Source of the DNA: Brachypodium distachyon
Taxonomy: Eukaryota; Streptophyta; Magnoliopsida; Poales; Poaceae
Assembly (NCBI RefSeq): GCF_000005505.3
Contig: NC_016133.3
Span: 21,354,555-21,418,554, forward strand
DNA: 64,000 bases
Direction: 5' to 3'
Position numbers and translations under genes: made by a program. Shown here in pieces: positions 1 through 12,157 of this stretch (position 1 is its first letter; the number at the start of each line of letters is the position of its first letter). The notes under the pieces were generated by a model, which was given only the letters and a program-made list of their open reading frames with translations, did no database searches and had not been told where the DNA came from.

Positions 1-3000
1 AGCACACACTTGGTACGTGCCATATGTTGTGGGCACAGTTGCCGCTCCATCGATCTTGTGTATTTTTTTTTACTTGTTTCCTCCTTTGGTCAAGTCCCGG
101 AGCAGCATAATCTTCAATCGTTAGCTGGTGTGATGCGGGAGAGGCCTATCTTTGTAAGGAATTAATTCCGGTTTATGCACATAGGTGAAATAATGCAATG
201 CATGTTATGTTGATTTAAAAAAATGCAATTGCGAAGGCTATGTTAGACATAGCTCTTCCCGTGGAACCTGTGCCTGGTGAAGATATATCGCACACGAGTG
301 CGACTCGATCCAAGGACGGATGTCCTCTCCCACAGTAAATGCCGAGGCACCCACAGATGTTCGCTAGCTTGTTAGCCAGCCAATCGCAGTCATTGCCGGC
401 CGGCGGCACAAGCAACGAGCAGTGCACCGTTGAGTCCGCTCGCGTACTCCGACGAGCTTTGGACGCAGGTCCTGACGTGGAGAATGCATGACGAGCCAGC
501 ATGGTGACCCGCGGCCCCCTTCGAGGAACGCGTCGATGGACCATGTGGCGACGCAGTTCTCCCTGGCGATGTCGTCCTCGGGAGAGTTGGAAAAGTCCGA
601 TGTGCTTCGTTGGCCTTACCTGTGCCACAGGATGCTGATACGTCTGTTGCATGTGTGCATGCATGCATGCACCTTCCCGCATGCATGCGACCTGGACTCC
701 TAGTCACGACAAAGAAAATAGAAACAAATTAAGGAGCCGGTTCTCCATGGCCGGCAAACAGCTGGATGCTGCCGGTGAGATGCGCTGCCATCCCTAGCAC
801 CGACGAGCATGACTAGCTGGCGGCGTGGGCGCGGACAACTATCACCGTGAAATGTCACGGGATGCGGCTCACCGATGACGTCTTGGATGTCGAGCGAGAT
901 GGCGCCTCCGCCAACAAGTGTGAAGAGGCGGCACAACCCCTGCGTGAGGTACGTCATGCAGGCGCCTTCGTCGGGCGTGGAATGTCTGAGCCTCAAAAAG
1001 AGATGCCTGGCCAAATGAGGTGAAGAGTGCGAGATAGCCCATTATCGACGACAACTACGTCAGGCCGACATACACCTTGGCCGGTCGGAGTACGGCCAAG
1101 CATCACAAAGGGATGCCCCGGCCAAACGAGATGACGAGTGCGAAGTAGCCGAGCATCGACGGCACCCCCAACGACTAGCGTGGCTAGCAGTCGACCGTCA
1201 TCGTAGCGGGGCCAGGTGAACAAGCATGATGAAGCGATGCTCTGGCCCAACCAGGTAGCTAGGCATCGGGGTCGGCGATTCTCTTTGCCAAGAACGACAA
1301 GCATGCTCGGCCGACGTCATGGCTAGGCCATGACCTCCAGTGAATTGACGGAATTAAACTTCACGTCATAGGAGGAGGCAGAAGCTAGCGAGGTCCCCGC
1401 ACGGCGACGGCGCCTCCGTGAGCGAGACGGACGAGAGGCATGCCATTGGTTGATCTTGACGTATGCCTCGTTCGTCCCGGTCGTTCATCAGCCGATCTTC
1501 GTGGCCGACCTGAAGGAGAAAAAAAACATGAAGGATAAAGGAGATTCATTAACACCCGGCCTCGCGCGTTGCCTCCGCTCGATGTGCAATGCAACGGCGG
1601 CCAGTGGCGCGTGTGGCCGTCTCCGATCGGCACACTACGCGTCCTTGCATCTTGCCTCATACGAGCAGCGTTGCGGTCTTGCCGCCGCCTTGGGCGCGCC
1701 GTCTCGCGGCCATGGATGAGGCTGTTATACCTTGCTCCAAAGATTACCGGTGAGTCCTAGCCTGCATACATTAGCTCGTTGTTGCTCTAGCTGACCATGA
1801 CAGGTGATTGATTCATGCATGCATGTATCTGTGTTGGCGTAGATGGATACATGCAAACAAGCATGCATCATGTATGCATGTGCAAACGGCTAGCCATGCC
1901 AATAGACACCAGGGTTGTCGACCGACCTCGTGGATTTGAGCCGGCTACCGACAGCTCTCGGTGGAGGCCTCACGACCGATTGCTCGAAGCTGGCGAGCCA
2001 GATGCGAGCAAAGGGGTGGAGATGTGGAATTGTCGACGGCGTGGTCGACTAAGCACGTCAACCTGCATGCATGCAGTTGCAGGGCTTCTTGGTGGAACCT
2101 TGGGCATCGGTTTGGTGAAGTCAGCGTTGATGATGACTGCCTCGACGATGCCGTGGAGCACGTGTGAGGCTGCAGAGCGCATGCCGTAGCAGCTTCTTGG
2201 AGCCGTTTCCTCATTGACGTGGTCGACCCCCGCGTCTGGCCAAGCTAGGCCAGATGTACCCAGCAGGCGCTTGCCCGTGATCGATGGATCAGGCGCGCCT
2301 TTGGTCTGACGAGCAACCGTGGCCTTGTTCTATTCTGCATGCTGCAAGTCTGGAAAGAGGGATAAGAAAACGGAAAAGGATATACACCATTACATGTTGA
2401 CCCTCCATGCCTCCAAGCAGGAAGGCCTCCGGGCGAGCATTGCAAGTGTCGGCATAGACGCATGCCGGACATGCGTGACTATGGCCATGCCAACTCCAGT
2501 GATGTAACCGGTGCACCACGGTGAGTTCTCGATTTCTTGGCGGCGTGTCGGAGAGCTCCTCCGGCCAGCATGAGGCAACGCTCTCGCTGCTTGCATGTAA
2601 GCCATACATTGAGCGCGTGGTAACGGCCACCCCCAAGCATAACGGCACATCGGTGGATGCACACTTGACGAGCTTCTGGTTGCCGCCTGTGGAGAGTGGA
2701 GACACCATCACTTAGTTTTAGGCAGTTGACATCGCCTAGCATCGGTCTTGAGGACCAGCAACTAGTAGCCTGCATGTACGTATGGATTTTTGCCGCTCCA
2801 TGTTGGTCAAGCTGGCCAGTACGAGTAGGTGCTTATTACCGTACGAGCTTGAGGGAGAAAAAGATTAATGCATCGCAGACACATGCATGCATGCAGCATG
2901 CGTATATATAGGACAGAGATATAGAGAGAAGGCCAGCATGTTTGCATGTAACCCTTCATTTAGAGCAGGAATTGAACAAGCTCTATGTGAAAATATATGC

Positions 3001-5797
3001 TATCTTGATCTTTTGCTTACCTGTATCTCACCGAACATTCACATAGTACCGATGGTGATGGCAATTGTCGTCGCAGACACATGCCCGAGGATCGGGAGAT
3101 TTTATCATGTCGAGGAGACTCGACGCTTGATGATGGTGGAGAGTTGAAGCATCACCCTTCGCGTGTGGACTTTGGAGGGTAGAACATGCCCCCGGCACGT
3201 TGGACTCCTAGTCAATGTCGATGAAGCCGGCGTGTCTCCTTGCAAACTGGAGTTACCTGCCCCTAAAGAGCTCCACCGCTTCATGGTACGTAGTCGAGAC
3301 ATGTAGATGCCATCATGGATGTCACCCGGACGAGCGACCCAAGATGGATCACGGGGACTTAGAGAAGGCCCCTAGAGGCTCAATCCTCATGGCCTCATCA
3401 CCCAACCATGGATTTCACTCACCATCTCATACGTAGGAGAAGCTTGAAGAAGAAGAAGACGACCACTGTTGCGCAGCAAAGATGGGAGGAGAACCATGTC
3501 CCACCGGGCGTGCCAATTTGTTTGACACGAAAAATACTTAAAAAAGTATCTCTCATGCCCGGTGGAAATAAAATGCGGGCGTGCCAGTGCACCTAAATAC
3601 ACAAATAAAATATAGGAAAATATGCATTTTATTATCTCACTTAGAGAAACAAATTACAATTTCCCTTGATGGAGGGCTCTCCGTGGCCTGCCAGCGCGGC
3701 CAATATGACTTGGCCGATTGTGGTGTCTTGGTTCACGGGGCCTCGTAAAACTCCTGCTTAATTACTCCCGCGGATCGAGCCGCGAGACACCTCCGATTAA
3801 GCTGCTGAAATGGTCGTCATCTTCAAGTCTCATCTTCTCCGTGTGCTTGACGTAGACGGTGGTGATGTGGAGGTGAGTTGGAAGGGTGGAGCGGTATGCC
3901 GCGCCCCGGTGATGCTTAGCCGTAGACCTCCGGCTTGTCGTTGTCCGATGATGAAGAGATGTCTAAGCCTCTTCGGCTTAGACGAGTGGGCGGCCTTCGC
4001 CTTGTCGGTGCTGGGCCTGGTGATGTCATGGTGTGGACGGGATGACTTGCCATCACCTCATCGGTGCAACCAAGTAACATACTTACTTCATCGAAGAAGG
4101 ACTAGTCGGTGGAGTAAAGCCTCGCCTCGTAGGCACTTGGACGATGTTGGGGATGACTGTCGGAGTAGATATCGGTGGCGGTGTAGACTGCGATGTGCCA
4201 TGGTGGACGCCGTGTATGGCGGTGTCACGATGGACACCACGTAGAGGGACGCCCTGAGCAGTGGCGTCTAGAAGGATACCATGTCGGTGAAGAATGCGCC
4301 AACCCGGGTTCCACGCATGGCGGAACGTGAAGAGGAAACTGTCCGCAAGCCTGCGGTGACATGTCGCCGTACTCCCTGTGGATATATATATGCGCACAAG
4401 AAGGGTGACTCTTATCTGCTTAGAAAATAGTTAGAGGTTCTCAAGAGTCATGTGCATGTCCAACAAGGACACACGCAGGAAATGCTTGATGCCGTCACGT
4501 AGTGTCGTCGGCAGTGCTCTGAGCAAAGAGCACGCCAAAGCTGTGTGGTAGCTGAGCAAGATGTCACCTCCAGCATGAGGTGTCTGAATGTTGATGGCGC
4601 CTCCCTGAGGCCGGCGCCTTGGCTGCTGGCGAGCGTGACAAGACGACGTCACAGCTGCGCAAGGCCGCCGAGCAGCCAACCACGGCACCTCCGTTGCCAT
4701 CGGAAGTGTCAAGAAACACATGGAGTGTCGCCTTCTGCACCAGCAGATCTTGGTGACCTCAACGCGCCGGCACCGGCGGGATGTGTGTTAGCAGGCCTGG
4801 CAACTCAGCAGCGCCCGCATCGGTGAGGACCGAGGAGCCTGCCGATAGGTACCGCACGTCGGCAGCCTCGGCATGTTGGCCGTGATCAACAAAGCAGTCA
4901 GTCGTACCGAGAGACGCACTGCACAGAGAAAACAAGAGCGTAAGAGAGAAATCTACCGTGGTCCTTACCACTGGAGAAAGAAGCCATCGATGCATGCTTG
5001 CTGTTGTCTATATCCAGCTGCTCCTGGCCGGCTGCTTCTCCTTCCTCTTGTACGTGTGTGCTCTTTGGTATGTGTTTGGATCTTGGATGCATGTATGAGT
5101 ACAAGTGATTCTTCTACCTCTGGCCGGCTGATGCCTTAGGCGAGTCGGGGGCATTCTTTGCTTGCCGCCGCCTTGGGCACGGTGTCTCGCTGCCCTCTGC
5201 CTAGGACACGCGCGGCTGCCCTTACCTGATGCTCGAGGCTGCTGTGCAGTGCTGCCGCCTCGGGGCGCCTCCTCTCTTCTCTGCCCCCCTTTCAATGGAT
5301 CCCTTGGTTTGTTTATATAGGCAGCATGTAGGGCATCATGCGCAGGCATTAGGAAGGTCGTAAAGCCGTTTTATAAAGACATGATTACCTTGCTTGATTG
5401 GCTGTCGATATTTGGATGGAAATTATCCTACGATCAGGATCCGGTACTTCCTTGCAGTTTTCTTGTGATGTATGTTGTTTGTCCAGTTCGAGTCGGCGCG
5501 CAGCGCTCATACGCGGACGGCCATACGTCGATGGTTCGACCCGCACTAAACAGGACGATCGACCTGCCTGATCGATCCAACATTACCTAGCTCATGTATT
5601 TGTACTTGACCTATTTAGCATAAGTATGAAAGTCTATGCATAGTTGTGCACCTCTGCATGCCATTGCCTTCCTTTGCATGTAGTTGCTTACTGTATTTTA
5701 TTTTGCCTCTTTTGTAGTCAAGATAAAATACAAGAGTTTCTCACGCCAAGGCGTATTCATCCCACGTGCTTATACTTAAGATAGTACAAAATCACAT
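1..5797. other. GC-rich gene-less region, probably decayed transposon DNA
   Basis: No open frame here has a recognisable domain, intron signals or a start context I would trust. The stretch is rich in CATGCATG-type runs (about 655-690, 1815-1880, 2881-2900) and in GAC/GAT-rich text that reads like degenerate LTR or internal untranslated DNA of grass Gypsy elements (around 3700-4100). A short block near 1680 (TTGCCGCCGCCTTGGGC) recurs with changes near 5160, suggesting internal duplication. A 13-C run sits at 5798-5810. Element boundaries cannot be set. Confidence 0.4.
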
Positions 5798-5810
5798 CCC
5801 CCCCCCCCCC

Positions 5811-6236
5811 TCTTGGGGACCTTGGGCGCCATGGGGAATGTGGGTGGCGATTAGCATGATGAGGGGCGCAAGGAGGAATGGGGATGAGGAGGAAGGACTG
5901 GGGTCTAAGTGATTGCCCCACAGCACAGCGATGGGGTTTTATGGCACCCTAGCGCTGAGCAACAGTCACATCCGCACCCTACGGGTGAGCTGGGGATAAC
6001 TGCGTTTTAAGAGGGGAATGCGCGACGTGGCCTTAACTACCCGCAGTTAAGGGGAAGACTAGGGCGGAAATCTCGCCCCCACCACTCTGCCCGTAACGGC
6101 GGAGTCCCTAGAGCAGTACATGGTCAGGAACCCGAAATGACTTGGGACCCACGCGTCGGTTAGGGCGTAGCCCGGCAACCGACCAAGGATGATTTCGCCC
6201 GGGAACAGGCGTTGCCAGCCCATGCCTGGGGGCTAC
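5811..6236 (+). mobile_element. 3' end of a Gypsy-like internal region with polypurine tract
   Basis: Directly before the LTR at 6237 is a purine-rich tract ending CTGGGGGCTAC (about 6226-6236). The motif GGGGGCTAC immediately before TGTCG is the usual polypurine tract/LTR junction of many grass Gypsy elements. No coding frame with pol similarity remains. The upstream limit is uncertain; the C run at 5798-5810 may mark it. Confidence 0.5.
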
Positions 6237-7172
6237 TGTCGCACCAGTGGCACCTGGGGTACCACCGTTGCTCAATGCGTGGGTCGCCTCGCTTGCTCCC
6301 CGCAAGGACGGCACCCGGGGCAGCACAGTGCGAGCTGCCCGGGAAGCCACCAGCCCGGTAGGAGCCTTGGAAGGGGGCTGCCCTGGAGCAGAACTAGCCA
6401 GGCTGCGGGGGTTACACCGGATGACAGCGTGAAGATCCCCGTCAGGACTCCCCCCGGGAAGCTCACTTGCCGGGGAGGGTGTCTCCTGACACAGGCACTT
6501 ACAACAGGGCCGGTGCCCAGTGCAGGCAGAGTATCGGCGCCACATGGCCGCCCCGGCAGGCTCCTTTTGTGCAGGGCTGGTCGGAGCGTGGAGTGTGGCA
6601 CAAGCTGAGCATTAAATGCTCCGACAGGGAGGTGGTTTCCTGTCTAGTCAACCTACAGTGAGTAGCTCGCAGTGAATCTAGGACACCTATCGCCCCAGCT
6701 ACAGTGCGTTTTACCGTGCATGCATGCCAGCGCAGCAAAAAGGCAAGCTGCCTTGAGTCTTTGTTCAGCGCGTGTCCAAAAGCACGTCCCCCATGCAGAC
6801 CGAGACACCTGTGGTATCCCCTTGGCTATAAAAGGAGGACCGAGGCCACTGGTCAAAGGGTTGGACTCAAGCTAGGTTACGATCCCTAGAGATTTAGTCC
6901 AGAAGTAGTAAGCAGCCATTTAGCAGAAAGGAAGAGAGCGCCCGGGGACTCCTCCGGCAACCTGTAAACACTTGTTCATTGGCTAATACATACTCAGAAG
7001 CAGGACGTAGGGTTTACACCTCCGGGTGGCCCGAACCTGGGTAAACTGGCTTAAACATTGCAACGCTCGTCATTGGCCTCGCCGGCGATCGCCGGAGCGA
7101 TCCCCATCGCTCACTGCCGAACCTAAAAGGGGGTGCCTAGCATCCCCGGTGTCTAAGCCCCTAGCTACGACA
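6237..7172 (+). mobile_element. Gypsy-type LTR (3' LTR of a truncated element)
   Basis: The block starts TGTCGC and ends GCTACGACA, giving the short terminal inverted repeat TGTCG/CGACA typical of plant LTRs. It has a TATA box at 6827-6834 (TATAAAAG) followed by leader-like sequence, as expected for the U3/R part of an LTR. It is 936 bp long. The flank after it is GATAT; the matching left target-site copy cannot be identified because the 5' part of the element is not recognisable. Confidence 0.65.
6827..6834 (+). promoter_or_regulatory. LTR TATA box
   Basis: TATAAAAG inside the LTR, in the right place for the retroelement's own promoter. Confidence 0.5.
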
Positions 7173-7285
7173 GATATGCATGCAAGCACATACGGGCGGC
7201 ACGTTTTTTGCTCGATCCCCCAAATAAGTACAGCCGTGAGATCGAAGTTGCATGGAGATGATCAATATATTGACCCCGAGGCAAC

Positions 7286-8037
7286 AACTACGACACAAAT
7301 GTCTTGTAGAGACATTTTCTTTGAGTTCATCAGGTGTACACTCTTCGTCTCTACTAATTTGCTGTAGAGACGATTATGAGACAGAGTTTCATGTAGAGGC
7401 AGTCATATGAGGCGTTGTAGAAAATGTTCTAAATATAGAGACACTAGTTGAGACATTATGGTGTAGAGACATTTTTTGAGGCATTTAACAGATTGTGGCA
7501 AAATTCATATAGGGTCATTGTTTTGAGATATTTGATGAAATGACTTTATGGTATGGTTAGATACACTATTTGAGACAAATCTTATGTTGTGTAGAGACAT
7601 TCTTAGACTACTCATAATAATTTCACTACAAGTATGAGCAAGAATTGGTACCAGGTTGAAATGGTTAGGTGAGTGTGTAGTTTTTTTTAAGGTCTTGAGT
7701 TCGATGATTGGTTTCAACATGATTTTTTCAATGTATATTTTCTAGTACCTGAGTATAGAGACACAATGTAACATGTTTACAAAATGTCACATTGAATGTA
7801 GAGACAATATAGTGTCTCTATAAAATGTCTAAAAACTATAAAAACACGATGAAGTGTCTTTACAAAATGTCGTATTCAATGTAGAGACACTATGTTAGTG
7901 TCTCATTTCACATAACGACACTGCCCGTGAAGACAGTTTTGTGACACTGCACCAAATGTGTTTAGAGTTATGTAGAGACAATTACACTGTCTCTACGAAC
8001 AAAAATAATGTCTCTGCAGTCAATTTTTGTTGCAGTG
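7286..8037. mobile_element. Non-autonomous CACTA-like element with dense subterminal repeats
   Basis: The left end reads ACTACGACACAAATG and the right end, on the other strand, CACTGCAACAAAAATTG. Aligned over 30 bases the two ends match at about 22. Inside, the motif GTAGAGACA or its complement TGTCTCTAC recurs roughly 14 times in both orientations over 750 bp. This dense subterminal array is typical of En/Spm (CACTA) elements, where transposase binds. There is no transposase frame. The flanking 3-base target copies (AAC and ACT) do not match cleanly, so the exact left boundary is tentative. Confidence 0.55.
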
Positions 8038-8293
8038 ACTATACACCTGCAGGCCTGCAGCTAGCCATTTGATCGATCCAAGTCAATCTTAATCGGTCTG
8101 CATTTGAACCGATCGGGCCTTGTCATGTGATGTGAGGATGTTAATTAATGGGAGGAGAAGTTGCAGGGTAGGCAACTCGCGGTCCGCTGCATGCCACACG
8201 ATCTACGGTCACCCGGTCGAGAGCGCCGCGCTTTCCACACGGTCCACCGTATACCGGATCGATGTTGATGGATGGGGTCTAAGATTCTACTAA

Positions 8294-8379
8294 CACAATA
8301 CTCAGAAAAGATCCAAACGGAGAATATGTTATTCACGGCGCGCACCTCAGCACAATACTCAGAAAAGATCCAAACGGAG
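8294..8379 (+). repeat. Two 29-bp direct repeats, 57-bp period
   Basis: The stretch beginning CACAATACTCAGAAAAG at 8294-8322 recurs identically at 8351-8379. Nothing in or around it looks coding; it is probably a replication-slippage or repair duplication. Confidence 0.8.
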
Positions 8380-8904
8380 TACTATAATATTCTACGTGGG
8401 ACAAGCCATGGCTGTGCGCCTGTGCCTCGCTGTAGGTCAGGTGCCTCTTCTCAAGAGGCGATCAATATAATTTTTATTGCTCAGCCTAATTGATAATGAT
8501 ACGTATATATATTGCCTAAATTTCCACACGCTTACGACTTGGGGAAACTAACGTACATTGTGTTAACCATCTGTACAATTCATGCCATTTTCTAGAGCGA
8601 AGGATCTCTGACAGCAAGATTTATAACATTAATTAGTTGAAGATCAGACAGGGTTCTGGGGGAAAGATGATGGAAAGTTCACTCAGGGGCCCTTAGTTAG
8701 GAACCGTATGTATGTGTTTGTCATGTTGAGAGGACTTATTTCCAGAGTGCATTCTTCAAGGAATTAAGCAACGCCATTTGAATTACGGTTACATATGTAT
8801 GTTTTGACGTATTTTCTTTGCAGGGAAGATCCAGGAAAGCACGGTTAATTAGTCGGAAGACCCAGTACCACACTGGAGCAGTTCTTCCGAGGAGTGAATA
8901 CAAC

Positions 8905-9300
8905 CTGCACATTTTTTATTTATTTTTGAGAGAAGGTGTGTAAATTAATCGAGAGACAAGTTACATGCAATCATTCGTAACCTGGCACATCATGCAGGAC
9001 GGCACAAAGTTACATAACACACCTTCAACGCACACCTTACTACAGAAACTAGCGAGCTCATGGGCTACAGAGTTGTTCTCTCTCTTAGTGAAAAATAAAA
9101 CGGATACTACGATCGGAAGTGGTGAAACGAAGGATATCACCCACAACTGAACAGAAAGCAGAACGGTTCTGTGAGGAAAAAGTGAGGACCTGAATCAAAG
9201 AAATACAATCGCTTTCAACAATAATGGGTACATGACACTGCTTCTCAACAGACCTTATGGCAGATGAAATTTCCAGAAATTTTGCAGTGCGTTCACGTAC
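8905..9300 (-). mobile_element. LINE fragment with RNase H (RVT_3-like) remnant
   Basis: On the minus strand a broken frame carries VESDCISLI, a spacer, then NNSVAHELA. These are the hallmark segments of the RNase H-like domain (RVT_3) found at the 3' end of plant LINE pol genes: an acidic ESDC strand and the N-x-x-AH-x-LA motif. The frame shifts between the halves near 9085. On the plus strand its end reads ATTTTTTATTTATTTTTGAG around 8911, which corresponds to an A-rich tail on the minus strand. The fragment is 5'-truncated, as is usual for LINEs. Confidence 0.6.
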
Positions 9301-9326
9301 GTACACGTATCCGTATCCGGTATCCC

Positions 9327-9337
9327 TATATATATAA
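9327..9337 (+). promoter_or_regulatory. TATA box upstream of the small proline-rich gene candidate
   Basis: TATATATATAA lies about 120 bp before the first ATG of the candidate gene at 9460, a normal distance for a TATA box plus short 5' leader. Confidence 0.4.
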
Positions 9338-9459
9338 CCCACACGGCCGGCCACATGAATTCATCCATCAAGCATTTAGCAAGAGAAAACTCAAAACTAG
9401 CTAGCAGCTGTAGACGCCCAAAAACACGATCGATCCAAGGCCTCCAAGACGTACTGAAC

Positions 9460-10037
9460 ATGGCGAAGGGTACGTGAGAGCGAGCCTCCATCCATTTCGC
9501 ATGTTTTTCATCCATATACGTGTCAACATATCATATACTCTCTCCGTCCAACAAAAGATGTCTCAACTTTTTGTTAGACGGAGTGAGTACACAAGTTAGC
9601 TAGCTACTACCTACTTAGTATATTTTCTCTGATGCATTTCGTTTCGTATACTCTTATCTTCATTACATATATACATGCAGCGATGAATAAACCTGTGCCT
9701 GCACTTTCACGGCCACCACCGGCACCCGGTCCCTATGATGATCGATGCCCAGGCCCAGCGTATCCTGCGCCGCCGGAGTCCGGGAAAAAGGCGCCGTCGC
9801 CGTCTGCAGCAGGTACTTGTGCATGGGCAACTCTCCATCGATCCCTTTCTTAACTACTCTGTATTTGCACCTTTCTATCTATCTTTCTTTCTTGTCTCTG
9901 ATGATTCGTTGCACCTTTTATGGACACCTTTTGCATTCGTGCGGTTCATAAATTAAGGCAAAGGGTTGAACGCTTCCGTGCCCACCCGCGGGAACAAACC
10001 TGATGAAGCTCGTGGTGGGGGTCAGACCAAAAAGTGA
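9460..10037 (+). CDS. Candidate small proline-rich protein, three exons
   Basis: I do not recognise a family. The model joins exons 9460-9469, 9681-9812 and 9958-10037. Both introns obey GT..AG (GTACGT donor at 9470 with CATGCAG acceptor; GGTACTTG donor with TTAAG acceptor) and both junctions preserve frame. The product is about 73 residues. It starts MAKAMNKPVPALSRPPP, has a Pro/Ala-rich middle, then a basic Gly-rich C-terminus ending near GGGQTKK. A further splice from 10034 to 10146 would only replace the stop by Lys-Arg-stop. There is no signal peptide or membrane segment. The Stowaway-like hairpin at 9536-9590 lies in intron 1. Codon use is GC-rich at third positions in exon 2, unlike the flanks. 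It could also be a chance chain of splice sites; transcript data would decide. Confidence 0.45.
9536..9590. mobile_element. Stowaway-like mini-hairpin
   Basis: CTCTCTCCGTCCAACAAAAG is followed after a short loop by a near-perfect inverted copy ending GACGGAGTGAG. This is a minimal hairpin of the Stowaway type, inside intron 1 of the small-gene candidate. Confidence 0.55.
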
Positions 10038-11363
10038 GTCAACACAAGTACCAATCTGTCCATCAAACATTCATGTTAACGAATTTATACTTCGAATTGA
10101 TTGTGATTGGCTACGAAAGCACTGAAAAGTTCCCTTTCTTTTCAGGCGATAGCGCGCATATCTAAGTGGTGATGCATGCATGATCGTCTACGCATGCATA
10201 GGCCTTGGCCAAGAAAACCATCACACGGTTCAATTCGTCTGTCAATTACTACCGCGTATTATATATTCCCTGTTGAGAAAATTTATGTGTGTATGAAGTG
10301 TGTAACCAGCAAAAGTAGATCACAGACGTAGCTACAAATTCCAATCAAGTAGGAGTATTTCATTTGTTCATGTATGTTAATATTTTTCTATAACACATAT
10401 GTACATATAACATGTAAATATATGAATTGTTCAATTGTATTGAATAAATATTCGATCTATCCGGTGTTTATTTTCTTACTCAACACGCATGCGCGTTAAC
10501 GAACTTCAGTCCAAAGACGCATGCAGTGCTTGGATACTTCCAACTGAATACGTACGTTAACGAGTACTGTAACTGGCGATGCCGACAAAACAAACACGAG
10601 CCCTACGGGTCATCAGTTGAGCAGCTAGACTTGACTTAATTAAGGAAGGATCGATGTAAGCGTACATTCCGATTTTCAAGAGTTAAAAAAAATGCAAGGG
10701 AGGTTCAACATGTACAGATGTTAATAAAATGTCTAAATTAGAGTTTCCTAAATTAATTTTATATGTTTTCGGAAATAATTTTGCATGAGGATATATAGGG
10801 AGTCCGAGCAGCTCCACCGCGCTTTGATTCTGCATCAATCGACCGTTTCTCCCCAACATAAAAACGCCAAATATAATCCCGTCCACGACTCAATTCAAGG
10901 ATTCAAGCACCCAACAGCAGCAGGATACGTTCGTTACGGCCGTCACCTTCGCTGGAGACCGTCCTTTACCGGCCAAGGCATCACCGTCAACGACCAGTCT
11001 CCGGTGACCACAAATCAAGGCCTCTAGGATTATTACTGCGATGTCATCAGGACGCTACCTACAGGTGCCGTGGTTTTCAAAATCTAGAGTATAATTTGAA
11101 CTAGGTGCAAATATGTTTCAGTATTATTTTTTTGTTTATTCGTATTTTGTTAATATTTGTTTAACGGATCCATTTTTCTAGCCTATTACCCCTGATATGT
11201 GTGGATCGATTGACGAAGGGGCCAGGACCCATTCCACGTTTTGAAAATAAGAGCTTATCAACCCTGATATTTAGGGGGTTGCTAATGTAGTATTGGTTAT
11301 ATTTGTTCAGGAATCCTTGTTGCAAGTAGACGGTACAATTTCAGTAGGATTGGTAAAAAATTA
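10038..11363. other. AT-rich intergenic DNA, nothing recognised
   Basis: No domain-bearing frame, RNA gene or clear element ends were seen. An 80-codon frame at 10785-11027 has no recognisable motif and no supporting signals. Confidence 0.4.
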
Positions 11364-11365
11364 TA

Positions 11366-11475
11366 CTCTGATCCTAAATTTTTGACTCAAATTTGCCCAA
11401 ATATGGATATATCTATTCTTAAAAAAGCGTCTAGATACATGTAATATTTCGACAACAATTTAGGATCGGAAAGAG
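11366..11475. mobile_element. Stowaway-type MITE with TA target duplication
   Basis: Left end CTCTGATCCTAAATTT and right end ATTTAGGATCGGAAAGAG are inverted copies, flanked by TA at 11364-11365 and 11476-11477. Confidence 0.75.
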
Positions 11476-12157
11476 TACAGTTTACTGTTTTACTGCTGTA
11501 GATTTTAGGTACCCACCGTAGTTTTGCAGGGTTGGTAAAAAATTGCTTATATTAGATCTTGGTTTTGCTTGTTATGGTGGAAACGTGAGTTTCTGTGGCA
11601 AGTGAACCCCCTCCACTTCACCACCTTGATCTCCATCCGTCACCATTGTAAGTCCTACAATGAAATTGTAGATGACGAATAAATTTACATGAAATTTGTT
11701 ACATTAATAAACTTTGTGCTTGCACATACCAATACTGTAGATGACGAAGATGAGCACAAAATAACTGGAACTTGAATAGCCCATAGATCTCGTCCGTCAT
11801 CACTATATTGGATCTAAACTAAGTGCAACACCAGAGTGTTGAGACCATGGCAAGAACTGTCCAAAGAAAGGACTATGGCAACAAAAATAAATTGGCATGA
11901 AGCATGAAATAAGCCGTTCTAAAACAATCTCAATTTAGATACCACTCAGAACTAAACAGCATGGTAACATCTAACGACATGGTAACATCTGATGACATCA
12001 TTAGAGAGTTACAGCTACCAGGCATGTCTAATCAACCTCCTCTTCAGTCTCTCATAACTAAACTCGTGTCTAACAACAGCATTGATGTTGAGAAGGCAAA
12101 AACTACTGACAGCAACAGATGAAAGCATGTATATCTATCCTGGCAAAGCACCAAATT
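11476..12157 (-). other. Probable 3' UTR and downstream DNA of the first MYB-CC gene
   Basis: This sequence follows the stop codon of the minus-strand MYB-CC gene. No coding frame is seen. The exact poly(A) site cannot be read from sequence. Confidence 0.35.

Noticed and set aside
215..682. 155-codon minus-strand ORF
   Set aside because: No motif, no start context, and composition follows the CATGCATG-rich background; I could not support it as a gene.
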